A stretch of 64,000 bases of DNA from Lineolata rhizophorae (lineage: Eukaryota; Ascomycota; Dothideomycetes; Lineolatales; Lineolataceae): contig MU001687.1 of the NCBI GenBank assembly GCA_010093515.1, positions 72,070-136,069 of the forward strand. Reading direction: 5' to 3'. The translations under genes were made by a program, and so were the position numbers. Shown here one piece after another: positions 34,175 through 45,805 of the stretch. How positions within the stretch are numbered: position 1 is the stretch's first letter; each line of letters begins with the position of its first letter. The notes under the pieces are model-generated. The model was not told where the DNA came from and did not search any database. It worked only from the letters and a program-made list of their open reading frames with translations.

Positions 34175-35014
34175 GAAGACGTTTTGGTTTGCCTTTGGCG
34201 GATTTACATCAGATGGACCACGAGATTTTGCTATCAAGGAAGCGTTTGAAATAGCTAGCACCGTCCTCATTGTCGTCGTCGCCGTCATTCTCTGGTGCAG
34301 GCGCTAATTGCGCTCGCACATCTTTGCCCGAGTCATCGAGCACTTAGTATGTCCCTTGTAGGCACTACGCTGTTCTGGATGCCTACCTAGGCGCCTAGGT
34401 ACATAGATATACCCTTCTTAATGAGCAGTGGGAAGACCGCACGCCAAAGTGACTCGTGACCCGTGTAGTCTTACATCTTTTGGCCCGCGTTATGTGACAC
34501 TACAAAAACGATGAGGCGCCGATACTATCTGGAGGGCACGTAATTTATTAAATTCCCAGGCGCCGCCGGAGGACTCGGGGAAGTATGGAGTAGGTACAGA
34601 CCTTCTACGGAGTACCGAGGTAGTACCTAGGCCTGCTAGGGGTGGGTCTTGGCCACGCCGTACTCAGGCTTAGGCACCCCAGGCCGGGCCCGGGCGTCTG
34701 ACAAGGGCTCGGCTCGCGGGGACAGGCGCGACTCCCCGTGATCTCGACTCGCCGCTGGCTGTCATCCCGAGTCCGCATCTCACTCCCTCTTGCACAACCC
34801 TCGGATCGTGACGACGGACCCGACCTGCTTCGCCCACGCCAGCCGTGACCCGCTCAACTGCGCCCGACAGAACCGTGAAAGAGCCGCGTTGCTTGGGTGC
34901 CCTTCGCTGTCCGCCAGCGGTGGACCCCTTTCCAAAGCGTCCTCCCTGGGACGCCGCCCTCGCTAGCTGCGTTGCTAGCCGCCAGCATCCGCTCGCCGCG
35001 GCTGCTCCTCCACA
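34175..35014. other. Intergenic, syp1 3' / transporter 5'
   Basis: About 840 bp with no gene. It contains palindromic runs (CCTAGGCGCCTAGG near 34387) and CTACGGAGTACC at 34605-34616. The right half is the promoter side of the transporter gene. Confidence 0.6.
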
Positions 35015-36829
35015 ATGGGCGAGCCCGCCATAAATCACACGCGCCGGCGCAGCTCCTCTCTGGCTACCGCCGTCCCTGCCTCACGACAAACCACCTCCGG
35101 GCCGGCTGGCCGTCAGCACGGCCGCTCGCAGTCCGTGCACATCCCCGAGGTCGAGGAGGGCGAGTCGGACGAAGACGAGGAGGATATCTCCGACTCTTCC
35201 GGCAGGACCGACCCCAACTTCGAGCTCGACGACATGAACGACGACGAGAGGCTGGAGGACGACGAGGAGACGGGCTTGACGGGCAAGGACCGCGGCCGCA
35301 GGCGAAGGAGGAAGAGGAGGCATACGCGGATGGATGATCGCGTCGTCGACGCCAAATATACCAAGGAAGAGGAGGCCATCGCGAAGCAGAGCTTTGTTAG
35401 GGCATCCTTGATTAACGTTCTTCTGATTGGGCTATGGTACGAGCTGCAACCGCGTGCCGTTGGTCTCTCAGCTGACTGATATCTCGCTAGGTATCTCTTT
35501 TCCATATCAATCTCCGTTGTAAGTCTGCGGTGCGCCCGGAGTGCGACATGCCATAAACTGACCCCTGGATCCAGTATAACAAGTGGATGTTCGGTCACGA
35601 TGAAGGAGAAGGAAGTGAAGGCAAAGCCCTGAATTTTCCATTCCCGCTGTTCACGACATGCATGCATATGATTGTACAGTTTTGTCTAGCATCGGCGGTG
35701 CTGTTCTTCCTCCCGTCCTTCCGTCCCCGGCACGACTCGCTGAATCTTCATGCCATGGGGAATTCGCAGCAACGCCTTGAGCCCATTGATCCCGAGAAAC
35801 CATTGATGACTCGTTGGTTTTACCTCACGCGGATTGGTCCTTGCGGAATTGCCACAGGCATGGATATTGGGCTGGGGAACACGAGTCTGAAGTTCATATC
35901 TTTGACATTCTTTAGTATGTCGAACCCTGACGATTGCGGCGTGTGTCCTGTCGCGTGACTAACCCAAAATAGCTATGTGCAAGTCATCTGTTCTTGGATT
36001 CGTCCTACTCTTTGCTTTTCTGTTCCGGCTCGAAAAGCCTTCGTGGAAACTTGGGGCTATTATCCTTACGATGACCGTTGGGGTTGTCATGATGGTCGCG
36101 GGCGAAACTGCGTTCAACGCGCTCGGATTCATCCTTATCATGATGTCCTCTTTGTCTTCCGGCTTCCGGTGGTCGCTCACGCAAATCCTTCTCCTACGTC
36201 ATCCCGCAACGTCGAATCCGTTCTCTTCGATCTTCTTGCTCGCCCCGGTCATGTTCGTTAGTCTTCTAGTCATTGCGCTGCCAGTCGAAGGAGTGAGCAA
36301 CGTCATCCAAGGGTTCGCCGACCTTACGGCAAATAAAGGGTTGTTGCTGGGAGTCCTAATACTCCTCTTCCCGGGCTGCCTCGCCTTCCTCATGACGACG
36401 TCCGAATTCGCTCTGCTCAAACGGACGAGCGTTGTGACCCTCAGCATCTGCGGGATATTTAAGGAGGTCGTCACCATCAGCGCGGCGAGCATCGTCTTCG
36501 ACGACCAGCTCACGCCGGTCAACTTATCCGGCCTCGTCGTCACCATAGGCAGCATCGCAGCGTACAACTACATCAAGATCAAGAAGATGCGGGACGAGGC
36601 GCGCATGGAGGCACACTTTGCGAACGACGATTACCAGCCGGTGCTGTCGGCAGAGCCAGAAGGTGAAGCGCCGCCAGCGGAAGACGGAGGGCCTCGAGGT
36701 GCCATTGCAGGGGCTAGCACAGGCCAAATGCTGCGGAGCGCCTTGAGCGTTCTGCCTCCCGACCGAGTAACGATAACCGACAGCCCCGTCAGGCAGTCGC
36801 CGGTGAAGAGGCCGGGGGATATGGAATGA
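35015..36829 (+). CDS. SLC35/triose-phosphate-translocator family membrane transporter (Ymd8/SLC35C2-like)
   Basis: Predicted Golgi/ER solute (nucleotide-sugar-type) transporter. Four exons (35015-35436, 35491-35518, 35575-35914, 35973-36829) give 548 residues. A hydrophilic acidic-then-basic N-terminal tail (about residues 1-120; EEGESDEDEEDISDSSG, RRRRRKRRHTR) precedes about ten membrane segments. Conserved blocks include LLIGLWYLFSISISVYNKWM, GIATGMDIGLGNTSLKFISL, TMCKSSVLGFVLLFAFLFRL, AGETAFNALGFILIMMSSLS, SGFRWSLTQILL and LSICGIFKEVVTISAASIVF. The last is the KE(V/A) signature near the C-terminus of this superfamily. A soluble tail of about 85 residues follows. Exon 2 is only 28 nt (YLFSISISV) but is required for the first membrane helix. 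The substrate cannot be told from sequence. Confidence 0.9.
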
Positions 36830-37617
36830 GAGGGGCTCTGATAGGTCGACGCACAGGTGGAGGGGGCCGGTGAAGGGGGCACGCACATGCCATTGGCAAA
36901 CGGCGTTCGGGCATTTCTGTTTTGGCGTGGTGGTTTGCGTAGACTGGCGCAGCTTCGGACGCATTGAGGAAGCGGTCGACCGGGGAGGAGCGACAGGCCG
37001 GGCCGTCCCAAGCAGCCTGGCTGTGGGCGCGGCAGGAGATACCCGCACGTTGTGCTGTAGACGCTGTGCGTTGTTGAGCGTGCAATGGAGCATTGCAGGC
37101 GCAAAGCACGTGTGTTTTTAGACGCTTACAACTAGTTTGCCGCAGCGCCATGCGTGGCCGTGACTGCTTTGGAGCACACAGGTGATTTGTAATTATGTAC
37201 CTCCCCGGACGGAGCAAGACGCTGGCAGCTGCGGCTGCGCACTGGCCCGAGCCGAGGCGCGCGGCGGAGAGCGGAGAGCGGAGACCCCGGCCTCGGCCTC
37301 GGCCCAATCAGCGGCGAGCGCTTGCAAACAAGCGGCCGGTCAATGGCGTCAACTCCCGCCGTCGGGTCTTGGCCCCTCCTCCCCTCGCCCCAGCCGCCGG
37401 CTCCTCCTGGGCCTTTAAAAGACCCCATTCGGCTCCCCTGCGAAAGCAAGAAGCTCGCCGTCTTCACGCCAGCGCCTTCGTCCAGGTCCGCCGAAGCCCG
37501 CTTCTCCGCGGCCGACAACCGAATCCCCTGCCCATCAGACGAGCTTGCGAGGAGAGCTCCTGCCCGCGCAACCCCAGTGCTCCCGACCAGCCACGAGTAC
37601 ACTGCGAGGCCGCAAGC
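36830..37617. other. Intergenic, transporter 3' / cytochrome b561 5'
   Basis: About 790 bp without a gene. The GC-rich stretch 37240-37610 is the promoter and leader of the b561 gene and contains chance frames on both strands. Confidence 0.6.
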
Positions 37618-38616
37618 ATGGCTTCGGCGACAGGCATGCCCGACCAAAGCACCGCCGCCATGGGCCGCGGCGAGGAGGAGCCTCTGCTCGGCCGCGCCGG
37701 CGACGCCTCCCAGGAAGAGGACAAGCCGCTGTACTACAACTTCGTACTCGGTGCGCTCGAGCTCTCGCAGTAACCACGCGCGCTGCCGGTCGCCCTGCTG
37801 ACTGGGAAAATCCAAGGAACCGGAATGCTCGCCCAGGCCGGCATCTGGGTGGTATGTACCCGCTGGCTCGGCCTCCCACGCGTCGTCATCAGCAGTCGCT
37901 GACAATGCTGTTGCAAGCTTACGGCAATCGTCTGGGGCAACATTTTCTCCAACAATCTAATATTCTTCTCGCCACACCCGGTATGACTCCTGTCCGGCCG
38001 CGACGGCGAAGCTGCGTCCTTTACTGACTGTACTCGCGTCCAATTAGTTGCTCAATTCCGTATGTTCTGCAATTGCCATTCCTGCCGAATCGCAGTTGTC
38101 TGACCTAGTTGCGCCATGTAGGCCGGTATACTACTTATAACCCAAGCCGCTCTCATCCTGCAGCCCACGCACACTCCGTCGCAGAAGCGCTATGGCACGT
38201 GGTCCCACGCCGCGCTCGTGGATGTGGGCGTCGCCTCGCTCATCGCGGGCCTGGTCATCATTGAGATTAACAAGTTCGGTCACGGCGGCACTCACTTCGA
38301 CAGTCCGCACTCCATCATGGGCCTCATCACCTACATCCTCGTAATCCTGCAGGCAAGCGTCGGCTTCACGTCGTATTTCGTCCCGCAGTTATACGGCGGC
38401 GAGGACCGCGCCAAGAGCGTCTACAAGTATCACCGCATGTCCGGGTACGTTATTTTGACGCTGGCTTACGCGACTATTTGCGCGGCGACGCAGACCTTCT
38501 ACGCCAAGAATTTTTTGCACATGCAGCTGTGGTCCGTGATTGTCGCTTCGGTGATCACGCTTGCCGGTCTCCTTCCAAGGATCAAGAAGCAAAAGCTGGG
38601 GTTTAAATCTGGATAG
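37618..38616 (+). CDS. Cytochrome b561 domain membrane protein
   Basis: Predicted haem-binding transmembrane electron-transfer protein. Five exons (37618-37750, 37817-37851, 37918-37980, 38048-38059, 38122-38616) join to 245 residues. The 12-nt fourth exon encodes LLNS. After a 45-residue soluble N-terminus come about six membrane segments: GMLAQAGIWVLTAIVWGNIF, AGILLITQAALIL, DVGVASLIAGLVIIEINKF, IMGLITYILVILQASVGFTS, GYVILTLAYATICAATQTFY, WSVIVASVITLAGLLP. Candidate haem ligands are His residues in PHPLLNS, FGHGGTHFDSPHSIMG and YKYHRMSG. It ends with a basic KKQKLGFKSG tail. Electron donor and acceptor are unknown. No DOMON domain is attached, so it is the simple b561 type. Confidence 0.87.
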
Positions 38617-38894
38617 GATTACTATGTAGGGAAGCCTTGACGGTGGGATCGTGAACAGTGTATACACGTACAAGACGCGGGCTAATGATGGCCTTTGTCT
38701 CAACTTCGTTACTGCGGAAGGCGCAAATGCTGGCACAAGGCATCTAACGGAGGAAGCACACTCCATGACATCTGGAGCTCTCGTTAAATCGCTGAGGATT
38801 TGGCGGCGTTTGGTTTCGCGGCCATTTGTTCTTCTGAAGGCGCATTTGCAGGAGTTGGTTGTGATATATATTAACATTTCTCGATCATTTGAGG

Positions 38895-40315
38895 CTAGCC
38901 AGTCTGAACGACGATCCCGTATGGATCTCTGTCCTGCTCACTAACTTCGATTGTTACTTCGTCGTCCTGGAAAGCGTCAGATCCGTCGTTCTCGTCCGCT
39001 CTCAACCGATCCCATTCTTGGGACACCGATTCTTCCAGCTGAGTGCGCAGAACGTCGTCCAGGAAACCCCTCTCCGAGTTGGAGTGGAAGAGCGTGATGA
39101 CCGAAGTGCCTCGCTCGATGGCCGCCAGCGCCTCGTGGTGGCTCAATTCTCCGGTGAATAAGAGGTCCACATCGAGACCAGAAAGAAGGCCGCCGCCACT
39201 GCCGGCACAAATGCCGACGCTCGACACGGTGATTTCGGTGATGCTTTTGCCTTGGGGCACGGCGACCGGGAAGCCTTTTGGTTTGCCGAGGCCTCGGGCG
39301 ACGCGGTCGATGAGTATAGATAGGGTTTGACGTTCCTTAAACTTTACGATACGCCCCGTGCCAGCTCCCGGGGCTCCTTCCACTTGAAGGGGCACGACGG
39401 GATCGCGGTCATGGGCAGCCGACGTGACGGTTCTACGAGTTTGCGCATGAGCTTATTGTTCAGCAAGAGGTTTGTACATTTTCTCACAGCTTGCGGTCAA
39501 AGGGCTGCAACCGCGGTGAAGGATGGTGTTGGAGCTTGTATGCCGAGCCACCCTTGACGACGAAAGGGTCGTCATCTTCTTCGAAAGCTTTGGCAGGTGA
39601 CCTAGACCTCCGTGGACTTGACTTCTGCGAAAGCACCGCAGGCGTGCCGGTTATTATGTCGGCAAGCCAGTCATTGAGGCCGCCTGGGGCCGCATCAATG
39701 GCACTGTGGGGACTGTAGACCTGAGCAACTATCAGCGTGCGGTCCCACGTGCGGAACACGCGGGATATCCACGTACGCTGATGCCCTCAGCAGCGAGCCT
39801 CAGCAGGCTCTGTTGTTGACCATTGGCCAAGGTGATGGACTTGAGGCCCTTGAATATTATCGGATCTGCACGAGCGGTCAGATGGATTGTCAACGAGCAC
39901 CTGCGTGGGCCCGCAACGCACGGTACGAGACGATGACGGAGGCATCTAGCTCGATGGCCTCGTCCACGACTGCCTTGGTCAAGTCGATGGTCAGAAGGAC
40001 GGTGTTGGAACGCCTCCGAGCAGGGTCGAAAGGCGCCTCGAGCAGCACTAGGGCGACGAGGTCAGCGTGACATGGTCCGACACGCCTGGTGCAGGTCCGC
40101 GACAGGGGATTGCTAGTTGCGTACGACCGGTGTTGTCCCAGCTTTTGTCCGCCAGAGCTTCGGGATAGCTGCAAGATGGAGGATCAGCACGTGACGGCGA
40201 GATTCGTGGAGCTAGCGGCAATGGGCGCGCGCATCTAGCAGGGCCCGTACAGCTTCCTGATCGAGTTCACGACGGCCCTGGAGAAGGGCGCGCAGCGCGC
40301 CGCGGACGCCGCCAT
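38895..40315 (-). CDS. nif3: NIF3/YbgI family protein
   Basis: Member of the NIF3 (NGG1-interacting factor 3) family, metal-binding hexameric proteins of uncertain activity. Six exons (40251-40315, 40128-40168, 39922-40047, 39777-39865, 39488-39720, 38895-39432) join in frame to 363 residues. The start is MAASAARCAPFSRAVVNSIR, followed by KLYPEALADKSWDNT, then TVLLTIDLTKAVVDEAIELD and ASVIVSYHPIIFKGLKS (metal-binding His). GISVYSPHSAIDAAPGGLND, PGAGTGRIVKF and GKSITEITVSSVGICAGSGG come next. The second metal site is probably in LLFTGELSHHEALAAIERGT. A variable insert (about residues 140-195, SPRRSRSPAKAFEEDDDPF) is normal for fungal members. All five introns are GT-AG. The basic, uncharged N-terminus could be a mitochondrial presequence, but that is only a possibility. 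Confidence 0.92.
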
Positions 40316-40750
40316 GCAGAACGAGCGGTGCAGCCGGCTCAGAGGCGCACGAAGCATCCGGGATGCGCCAATGCGGCGAAGTGAGACGAGAGGATGCGGT
40401 TGCGAGCCTTGTACACGGTCCGTATGCAACAGCCCGCAAACAAGAGCGCGGCGTACATGCGTAGTGTGTCCGCCGCATGCGTCGCTGTTGGCGGTTGGCG
40501 GGGTAGCGGCCGGCCGGGCTTGGCGCCTGCGCCTGCGCCCGGGTCCATTCCCGCGGCTGCGCCTGCGCCGCCGGTCGCCTCCGGCTTCTTGTTTATCACA
40601 CGCCACAACTCCGGCACCCCTCCAGCTCGCACCCTCCAACGTCACCGCTTGCCCCGTTTCTTCCCTACGTTCGCGCCCCCCATCGAATCCGCGCATCGCG
40701 AACGTCCCGATCGCGCCCGGCCGTAATATTGCTCCGCGCACGCCGCAACC
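40316..40750. promoter_or_regulatory. Divergent promoter, nif3 / src1
   Basis: This 435-bp region separates the two divergent start codons. It is GC-rich with frames on both strands but no family match. It should hold both promoters. Confidence 0.55.
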
Positions 40751-42921
40751 ATGGCCGACGAGGACCTAGCCTATCTGGACCCGTCGTTCGACCCCAACTC
40801 GGTCACGATGCCCAAGCTGCGCCAGATCCTCCTCACCCACAACGTCCAGTATCCCTCGTCCGCGAAAAAGCATGACCTCGTGGAGTTGTTCAACCAGAAC
40901 GTCGCGCCGCAGGCGAAGCGCATCCTGGCCGCCCGCGCGCGCACCAAGCGCTCGACCAGAGGCATCGAAGACATGTCCAGCCAAGGCGGCACCGCCGCCG
41001 AGCCCGACGAGGGCGACTCAATGCCTCCTCCGAGCGCAGCCAAGCGATCCTCTCGCCGCACCACTCGAGCCCAGACTGCCGAGTCTGAGGAGACGCCAAC
41101 CACGCGCCCAAAGCCCGAGCGGTCGCCGGTGAAGCGTGGCTCCAGAAAGACCCTGCGGCCGCCGGAAGAGGAGGGGGAGGAGCCGCCCGAACGCCCCGCT
41201 GCGAGGCGCGGCCGCCACAGCTCCAGGGCAACGTCTCATGTCAAAGAGGAGGATTCTGAGCCGGAAACCTGGCATGTTCAAGGCGAAATGAGCAACTTTT
41301 CGTCCGATAACCCGTTTCAGAGCGGCAGTTCTCCTCCCGCCCCCGAAAAGCCGCGTAGGCGGATGACTCTGGGTATCGAGCAGGAAGACCGGCGCGAGAA
41401 GAATTCCGACCGTCGAAAGACGGACAACTACGAAGTCAACCGCGGCGATAGCGGACATAAGCCCTCCCGGAAGTCCATGGATGTCCCAGTATCTCTACTA
41501 AAGAAGCGAGCGACGCCAGCGCCCCCCAACGTGGTCGAGCCCGGAGAAGAGTTCACCCCGGAAGAGCAGCTGGAGTTGGAGCAAGAGCAGGCAGAGAACG
41601 GAGGTGCGGCCGTTCTGCCACCGCGGAGGCCGAAGCGCTCCGTTCCATCGTCTAACACGGCAAAGATCGCCCCGCTGGCTATTTCTTTGGCAATGTTTGC
41701 AGGATTCGCGGCTGTTTGGCGACAAGAAAAGCTGGAAGTAGGGTACTGCGGAGTTGGGCCCGCTCCAAGCGGAATGCAGATCCCCGAATGGGCAAATTTC
41801 GTAAAGCCATCGTGTGAGCCCTGCCCTCCTCACGCCAGTTGTTACGAGAATTTGAGGACCGAATGTGACAAGGACTTCGTTCTGAAGTCTCACCCTCTTT
41901 CCTTGAGCGGGCTCATTCCACTGCCACCTACGTGCGAGCCCGACACAGAAAAGGAGTGGATAGTTAGCCAGTTTGCCAAGAGGGCGGTCAACGAGCTCCG
42001 TGATCGAAATGCAAAGTACGAGTGCGGAGACCTGACAGACGAAGAGGGCGTTCCGCTGCCGAGCCCGGGACTTGGCGAGGACGAGTTGAAGGAAGAAGTG
42101 GCCAGTAAGCGGAAGAAGGGAATGTCTCAGGCTGAGTTTGACGAGCTTTGGGCACCCGCGCTGGGCGAGATTCTTCGCCAGGAAGATGTCACGTCGAATG
42201 TCGATGGGTGAGATCTTCACTCCTTTTCCAGCCTTCACATCATTATTATCGTGTATCTGACAAGGTCACCACTAATCAGATTCGGCGTCTCTCAAGCAGA
42301 AACGGGAGACGAGTCCTCTCATCCAACTCGCTCTCTCGAATCCCCCTCCTCTGCTCCATCCGAAGATCCGTTCGACTCACGCTGGCGCGATATATTTGGA
42401 AGCTTGTAGCACTGTTTTTGGTCCTCGCTTTGGGATTCTACGCCAAGCTTTCTTTTGCGCGCAAAAAGCAGACCGAGAAGCGCTCGAAACAATTGGCTTC
42501 GGCCGTCTTGAACATGCTGGCTGAGCAGGCGGCATATAATGCGTACGACCCAAAAGCGTACCCGGAACCGTGGATCAGTGTCAGTCAACTGCGCGATGAC
42601 ATCCTGCGCGACGAATTCTCTCCGTCCAAAAGGATTCGTGTCTGGAAGAGGGTGTCCGAGCTCGTTGAACACAACTCGAACGTTCGACCGGCTGTGCGAG
42701 AAGGGCGCAGCGGTGACATCAGCAGGGTGTGGGAGTGGATCGGGGCTATTCGTGTTGTAGATGACGGCCGTGGCGACGGCCGCAGATCTAGCAGTCGGTT
42801 TTCTCTAGGCGCGAGCTACGCTGATTCTCCAGGTGCTTTGTCACCTTCTCTTGTGGACGGCGGCCATCCGGAGATGAAACAGTTCAAGAAGTGGGATGAA
42901 GGCGGAAGTGTCTTGGCCTAA
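40751..42921 (+). CDS. src1: Src1/Heh1-type inner nuclear membrane protein
   Basis: LEM-family protein of the inner nuclear membrane. Exons 40751-42207 and 42300-42921 give 692 residues. A HeH (helix-extension-helix) motif covers about residues 18-60 (TMPKLRQILLTHNVQYPSSA, KKHDLVELFNQNV). A basic/acidic linker with likely nuclear localisation stretches follows. The first membrane segment is PLAISLAMFAGFAAVW (about 315). A Cys-containing lumenal domain carries CEPCPPHASCY. The second membrane segment is LVALFLVLALGFYAKLSF. The C-terminal Man1-Src1 (MSC) winged-helix domain includes AYPEPWISVSQLRDDILRDE, WKRVSELVEHNSNVRPAVRE and GDISRVWEWIGAI. For the intron I chose acceptor CTCAAGCAG at 42299 because only it keeps phase with the GTGAGA donor; the upstream AATCAG acceptor would run into a stop before the second membrane helix. 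The family anchors rDNA and subtelomeres and contributes to nuclear pore quality control. Confidence 0.93.
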
Positions 42922-43383
42922 CTAGCCGTCTGCCTTTGAATTTCCTTTGTTTCTAGCTTTCTAGGGTTATGACGGCTGTAACGACGTCAGGTGCGGCCTG
43001 CGATACCATTTCTTTTTGCTTCAGAGTATTGTTTCTATAAATTGTATCTTGTGATGTTCTCTCCAGGGCGACAACTATGGCAGTTGCTGTATTATCGGGT
43101 GCTTATTAATGGACCTATCACTGTACGATTGACTACTACCTATTGCACTCACAATAGGCAAGTGGTGTGGGCGACCAGTACACTTCACCGTCTGTCAACT
43201 GTACGTATACATCCAATTCTTCGGTTTCTATCACACAGCCTTCTGTATTGGGTTGTTATTCTACAGTAGATATGATGCCATCGATGACCATCTGTTTCTA
43301 CATGATACTAGAACAGTATCACGAATCCCACAAATCCCAAAGACGCCTCCTCGTGTCCCAGCTTCATCCTCGCAAGAACAACC
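42922..43383. other. Convergent intergenic, src1 / secreted protein 1
   Basis: About 460 bp holding two 3' untranslated regions. It is AT-richer than the flanking genes, with no gene visible. Confidence 0.6.
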
Positions 43384-43776
43384 TCAGCAGTTGTAGAAGC
43401 ACCTCATGCTCCTAGCCGTCGAGAAGCCAGTGCACTCGGACGGAATATGATTTCCCGTATCGGCAATCTTGCTCTGGCAGTTGTCGTCCGAGAAGACCTC
43501 GCAGTCGGTACCGGCCGGAGGGAGGAGAGTGCCGGCGGTCCCAAGGCTACTGAAGCTAGCGAACTGGAAGCAGTTGCCCTCGCACGTCGGCTTGAAGCTG
43601 CCTAGCGCGGTGCTACAGTCGCTATCAGAGTAATAGGTTACGCACTGGCCAGCGCCATTCGAGCAGGAATCGCGCTCCTCGAGGGCGGCGGCAGCAGCAT
43701 CGACCTCAGCAACTGGCGATGCCTGTGCGAGAAAGGCAGCTTGGAGGGCGAGACCGAGAAAGGCGAAGGCGCGCAT
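43384..43776 (-). CDS. Small secreted cysteine-rich protein 1
   Basis: A single-exon gene of 130 residues with ATG at 43776. It has a typical signal peptide (MRAFAFLGLALQAAFLAQAS) and a short acidic/alanine pro-like stretch ending LEER. The mature region contains ten cysteines in about 95 residues, with CEGNCFQFASFSSL and CFYNC as distinctive blocks. The cysteine order and blocks match the second secreted gene at 45407-45805, which lies head-to-head with it. Five disulfides are likely. I do not recognise a named family; an effector-like, antimicrobial or cell-wall-related extracellular role is possible but not shown. LEER before the Cys domain could be a maturation (Kex2-like) site, although a dibasic KR is absent. 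Confidence 0.88.
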   Translation of the reverse strand: MRAFAFLGLALQAAFLAQASPVAEVDAAAAALEERDSCSNGAGQCVTYYSDSDCSTALGSFKPTCEGNCFQFASFSSLGTAGTLLPPAGTDCEVFSDDNCQSKIADTGNHIPSECTGFSTARSMRCFYNC

Positions 43777-45406
43777 GACGTCTTGTTGCTAGCTGGGGTT
43801 TAGGAGCCTGAGTTTTACATTCAAGTTTTGGGTGGGACACGTACAGTGGACTAAGTATAGGTACTGGTATAGTCCTTGCAGAAACTCAAGTGAAAGCGAC
43901 TCGGTCGAACGCGGCAGGAATTCAGTGGTCCCGATGAGAGGTATGTGATGTGTCCTTCGGTCTGCCAGACGACATCCACGAGCATCGCTGTGAGATATAT
44001 ATATATATTACCGAGGTTCTTCACGATTTAGAAGCCCCAATACGTAAGTGAGTTGAGACTGGAATAGTAGCTGAGAAGGCTGAGCTCCTTTGTGACGAAA
44101 AGGGGAACTAAGGCCTCCGCTTCCATTTTCTACTCCCATTTCCCGCATTCGGCTACCTGGCGCAAGATGACTAACCGCTTTGAGTGCCAATTGTGCACCT
44201 GAGATTCTCGGCTTTTGCCGTTCGTGTACATAGGAGAAAATTAGAGGAGAGCCATGGAGCGTTTAGTTGTAGTTTAATTTGTTGCTTACTGTATTAGGCA
44301 CTTGCAGAGTTGCGGACGGTTCCGCGCCAAAAGCTTATGGGCGCTTGGCATCCAGGGCCACCGTGCTGGTGCTTACATAGAGCCAATCGGGATTTCCATC
44401 TTCGATTTCAGATTGCCACTTGCTCCCTGCGCCCAGGGGCTGAGCAAGCACGTTCAGTCAAGGGACTTTCAGCCGCCTCTCTAGCGACATCATTCATGCG
44501 TCTCATGAACTGTTAGGCGTTCATTGTTTGGAGCTATTGAGACCAGCAAGCCCTGACCTCTACACGAATTCCGAGCTCCAATCTCGGAGTCGCTGTCCCC
44601 GTCAATCCGTCATTGCTCGAGTTTCGTTCTTGTTGACCCACCAAACAACCGAGCGGCAAGTCCCACGAGACTACTGGCAGTGAAAACTAACAAGTAGACA
44701 GGGATCCGGAAGTAAGAAGTGTGACAACATAAGGCCTTTTAAGGAGGCGAGAATAAGGGCTGAGAATATCTCCGAACACAGCGATGCCGAGAGCGGTTAT
44801 GCTAAAGGCGTGGAAACCCTATTTTGGTTATCGCATACAGAAGCTTGATCTTATGCTGTATAATCACGAAAGTCATATTTCTGTCGTGCCATCGCAATTT
44901 TCGTCGGCAGCTTCTAACTTGCCCCAGAGTTATGCCCCAGTTGCAAAACCTCGACATTCGTCCGAGCTTATGTCTTACTCGCCGTGTGGCACGCACATGT
45001 GACCGCATGTTAGTCAATAGCTAAGCCTTCGAGAGGCCCAGCTCAATTAGCCGTACCAGAACTTTTACAGCAATCGGTGCCGTTAGTTGATAGTAAAAGG
45101 AAATAGGTCATGCACAAGCCTCGTAACATTAGACTTTAGGGGGAAATGAAGTCAACAGACCAGACGACACAAATATCTAAGCCACTGTGAACGTGCTGCG
45201 AGTATTAAAGACAAAGCTGCCGCAGTCGATTATGTGGAGAGTCAACATATCTTTCACTCGGAACTATCGGACGTATAACAATCATTAAGATCGCCTACAT
45301 TTGATACAATCTTCCGTCTTCCTCACCTTCAATCAAGGTCCGTCTCCAACGAAGTAGCAACGTGGCGAGCAGAACACGCTAACATATAGATCATGACATA
45401 GACATC
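43777..45406. promoter_or_regulatory. 1.6-kb region between the divergent secreted-protein genes
   Basis: No gene is supported. The stretch is close to even in base composition with a TA run (TATATATATATAT near 43995). Short frames have no signatures. It should contain both promoters; its length compared with other promoters in this window suggests complex control. A pyrimidine-rich stretch and AACATATAG sit near the 45407 start. Confidence 0.55.
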
Positions 45407-45805
45407 ATGCAAATTCGCGCCGCTCTTCTCTTCCTGCTGGGCAACGCCGCTACGATGGCGTACGCAACGCCGGCCGAGCCAGTGCCGGAAGACGTGGCGG
45501 ACCTGCAGGTCAGGGCCTCGTGCGAGAGCGGGGGGGGAGCGTGCGTCCGGTACTTCTCGGACGGCGGCTGCACGGGAGAGCTGGAGCTAGGCAACTACCA
45601 GCCGACGTGCGACGGCAATTGCTTCCAGTTCTCGAGTTTCTCGAGCATCGAAATCGAGAGCAGCGTCATCTTCGGCACCGACTGCATCGCCTATTCAGAC
45701 ACCAACTGCCAGAACGAGATCACCGACTCCGGGAACCAGCACGGCGAGCACTGCATGACGAACTTGAACGGGGCGCAGAGCATGATATGCTACTACAAGT
45801 GCTAA
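45407..45805 (+). CDS. Small secreted cysteine-rich protein 2
   Basis: A single-exon gene of 132 residues. The signal peptide is MQIRAALLFLLGNAATMAYA, followed by a short acidic propeptide-like part (EPVPEDVADLQVR). The mature region has ten cysteines aligned with those of the 43384-43776 protein: ASCESGGGACVRYFSDGGC, PTCDGNCFQFSSFSSI, FGTDCIAYSDTNCQNEITDS and a final CYYKC. The shared TC-x-GNCFQF-x-SFSS core and identical cysteine order show the two are paralogues, now strongly diverged in the remaining positions. No catalytic motif is visible. A secreted, disulfide-rich product such as an effector is likely, but the target is unknown. Confidence 0.88.
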   Translation: MQIRAALLFLLGNAATMAYATPAEPVPEDVADLQVRASCESGGGACVRYFSDGGCTGELELGNYQPTCDGNCFQFSSFSSIEIESSVIFGTDCIAYSDTNCQNEITDSGNQHGEHCMTNLNGAQSMICYYKC

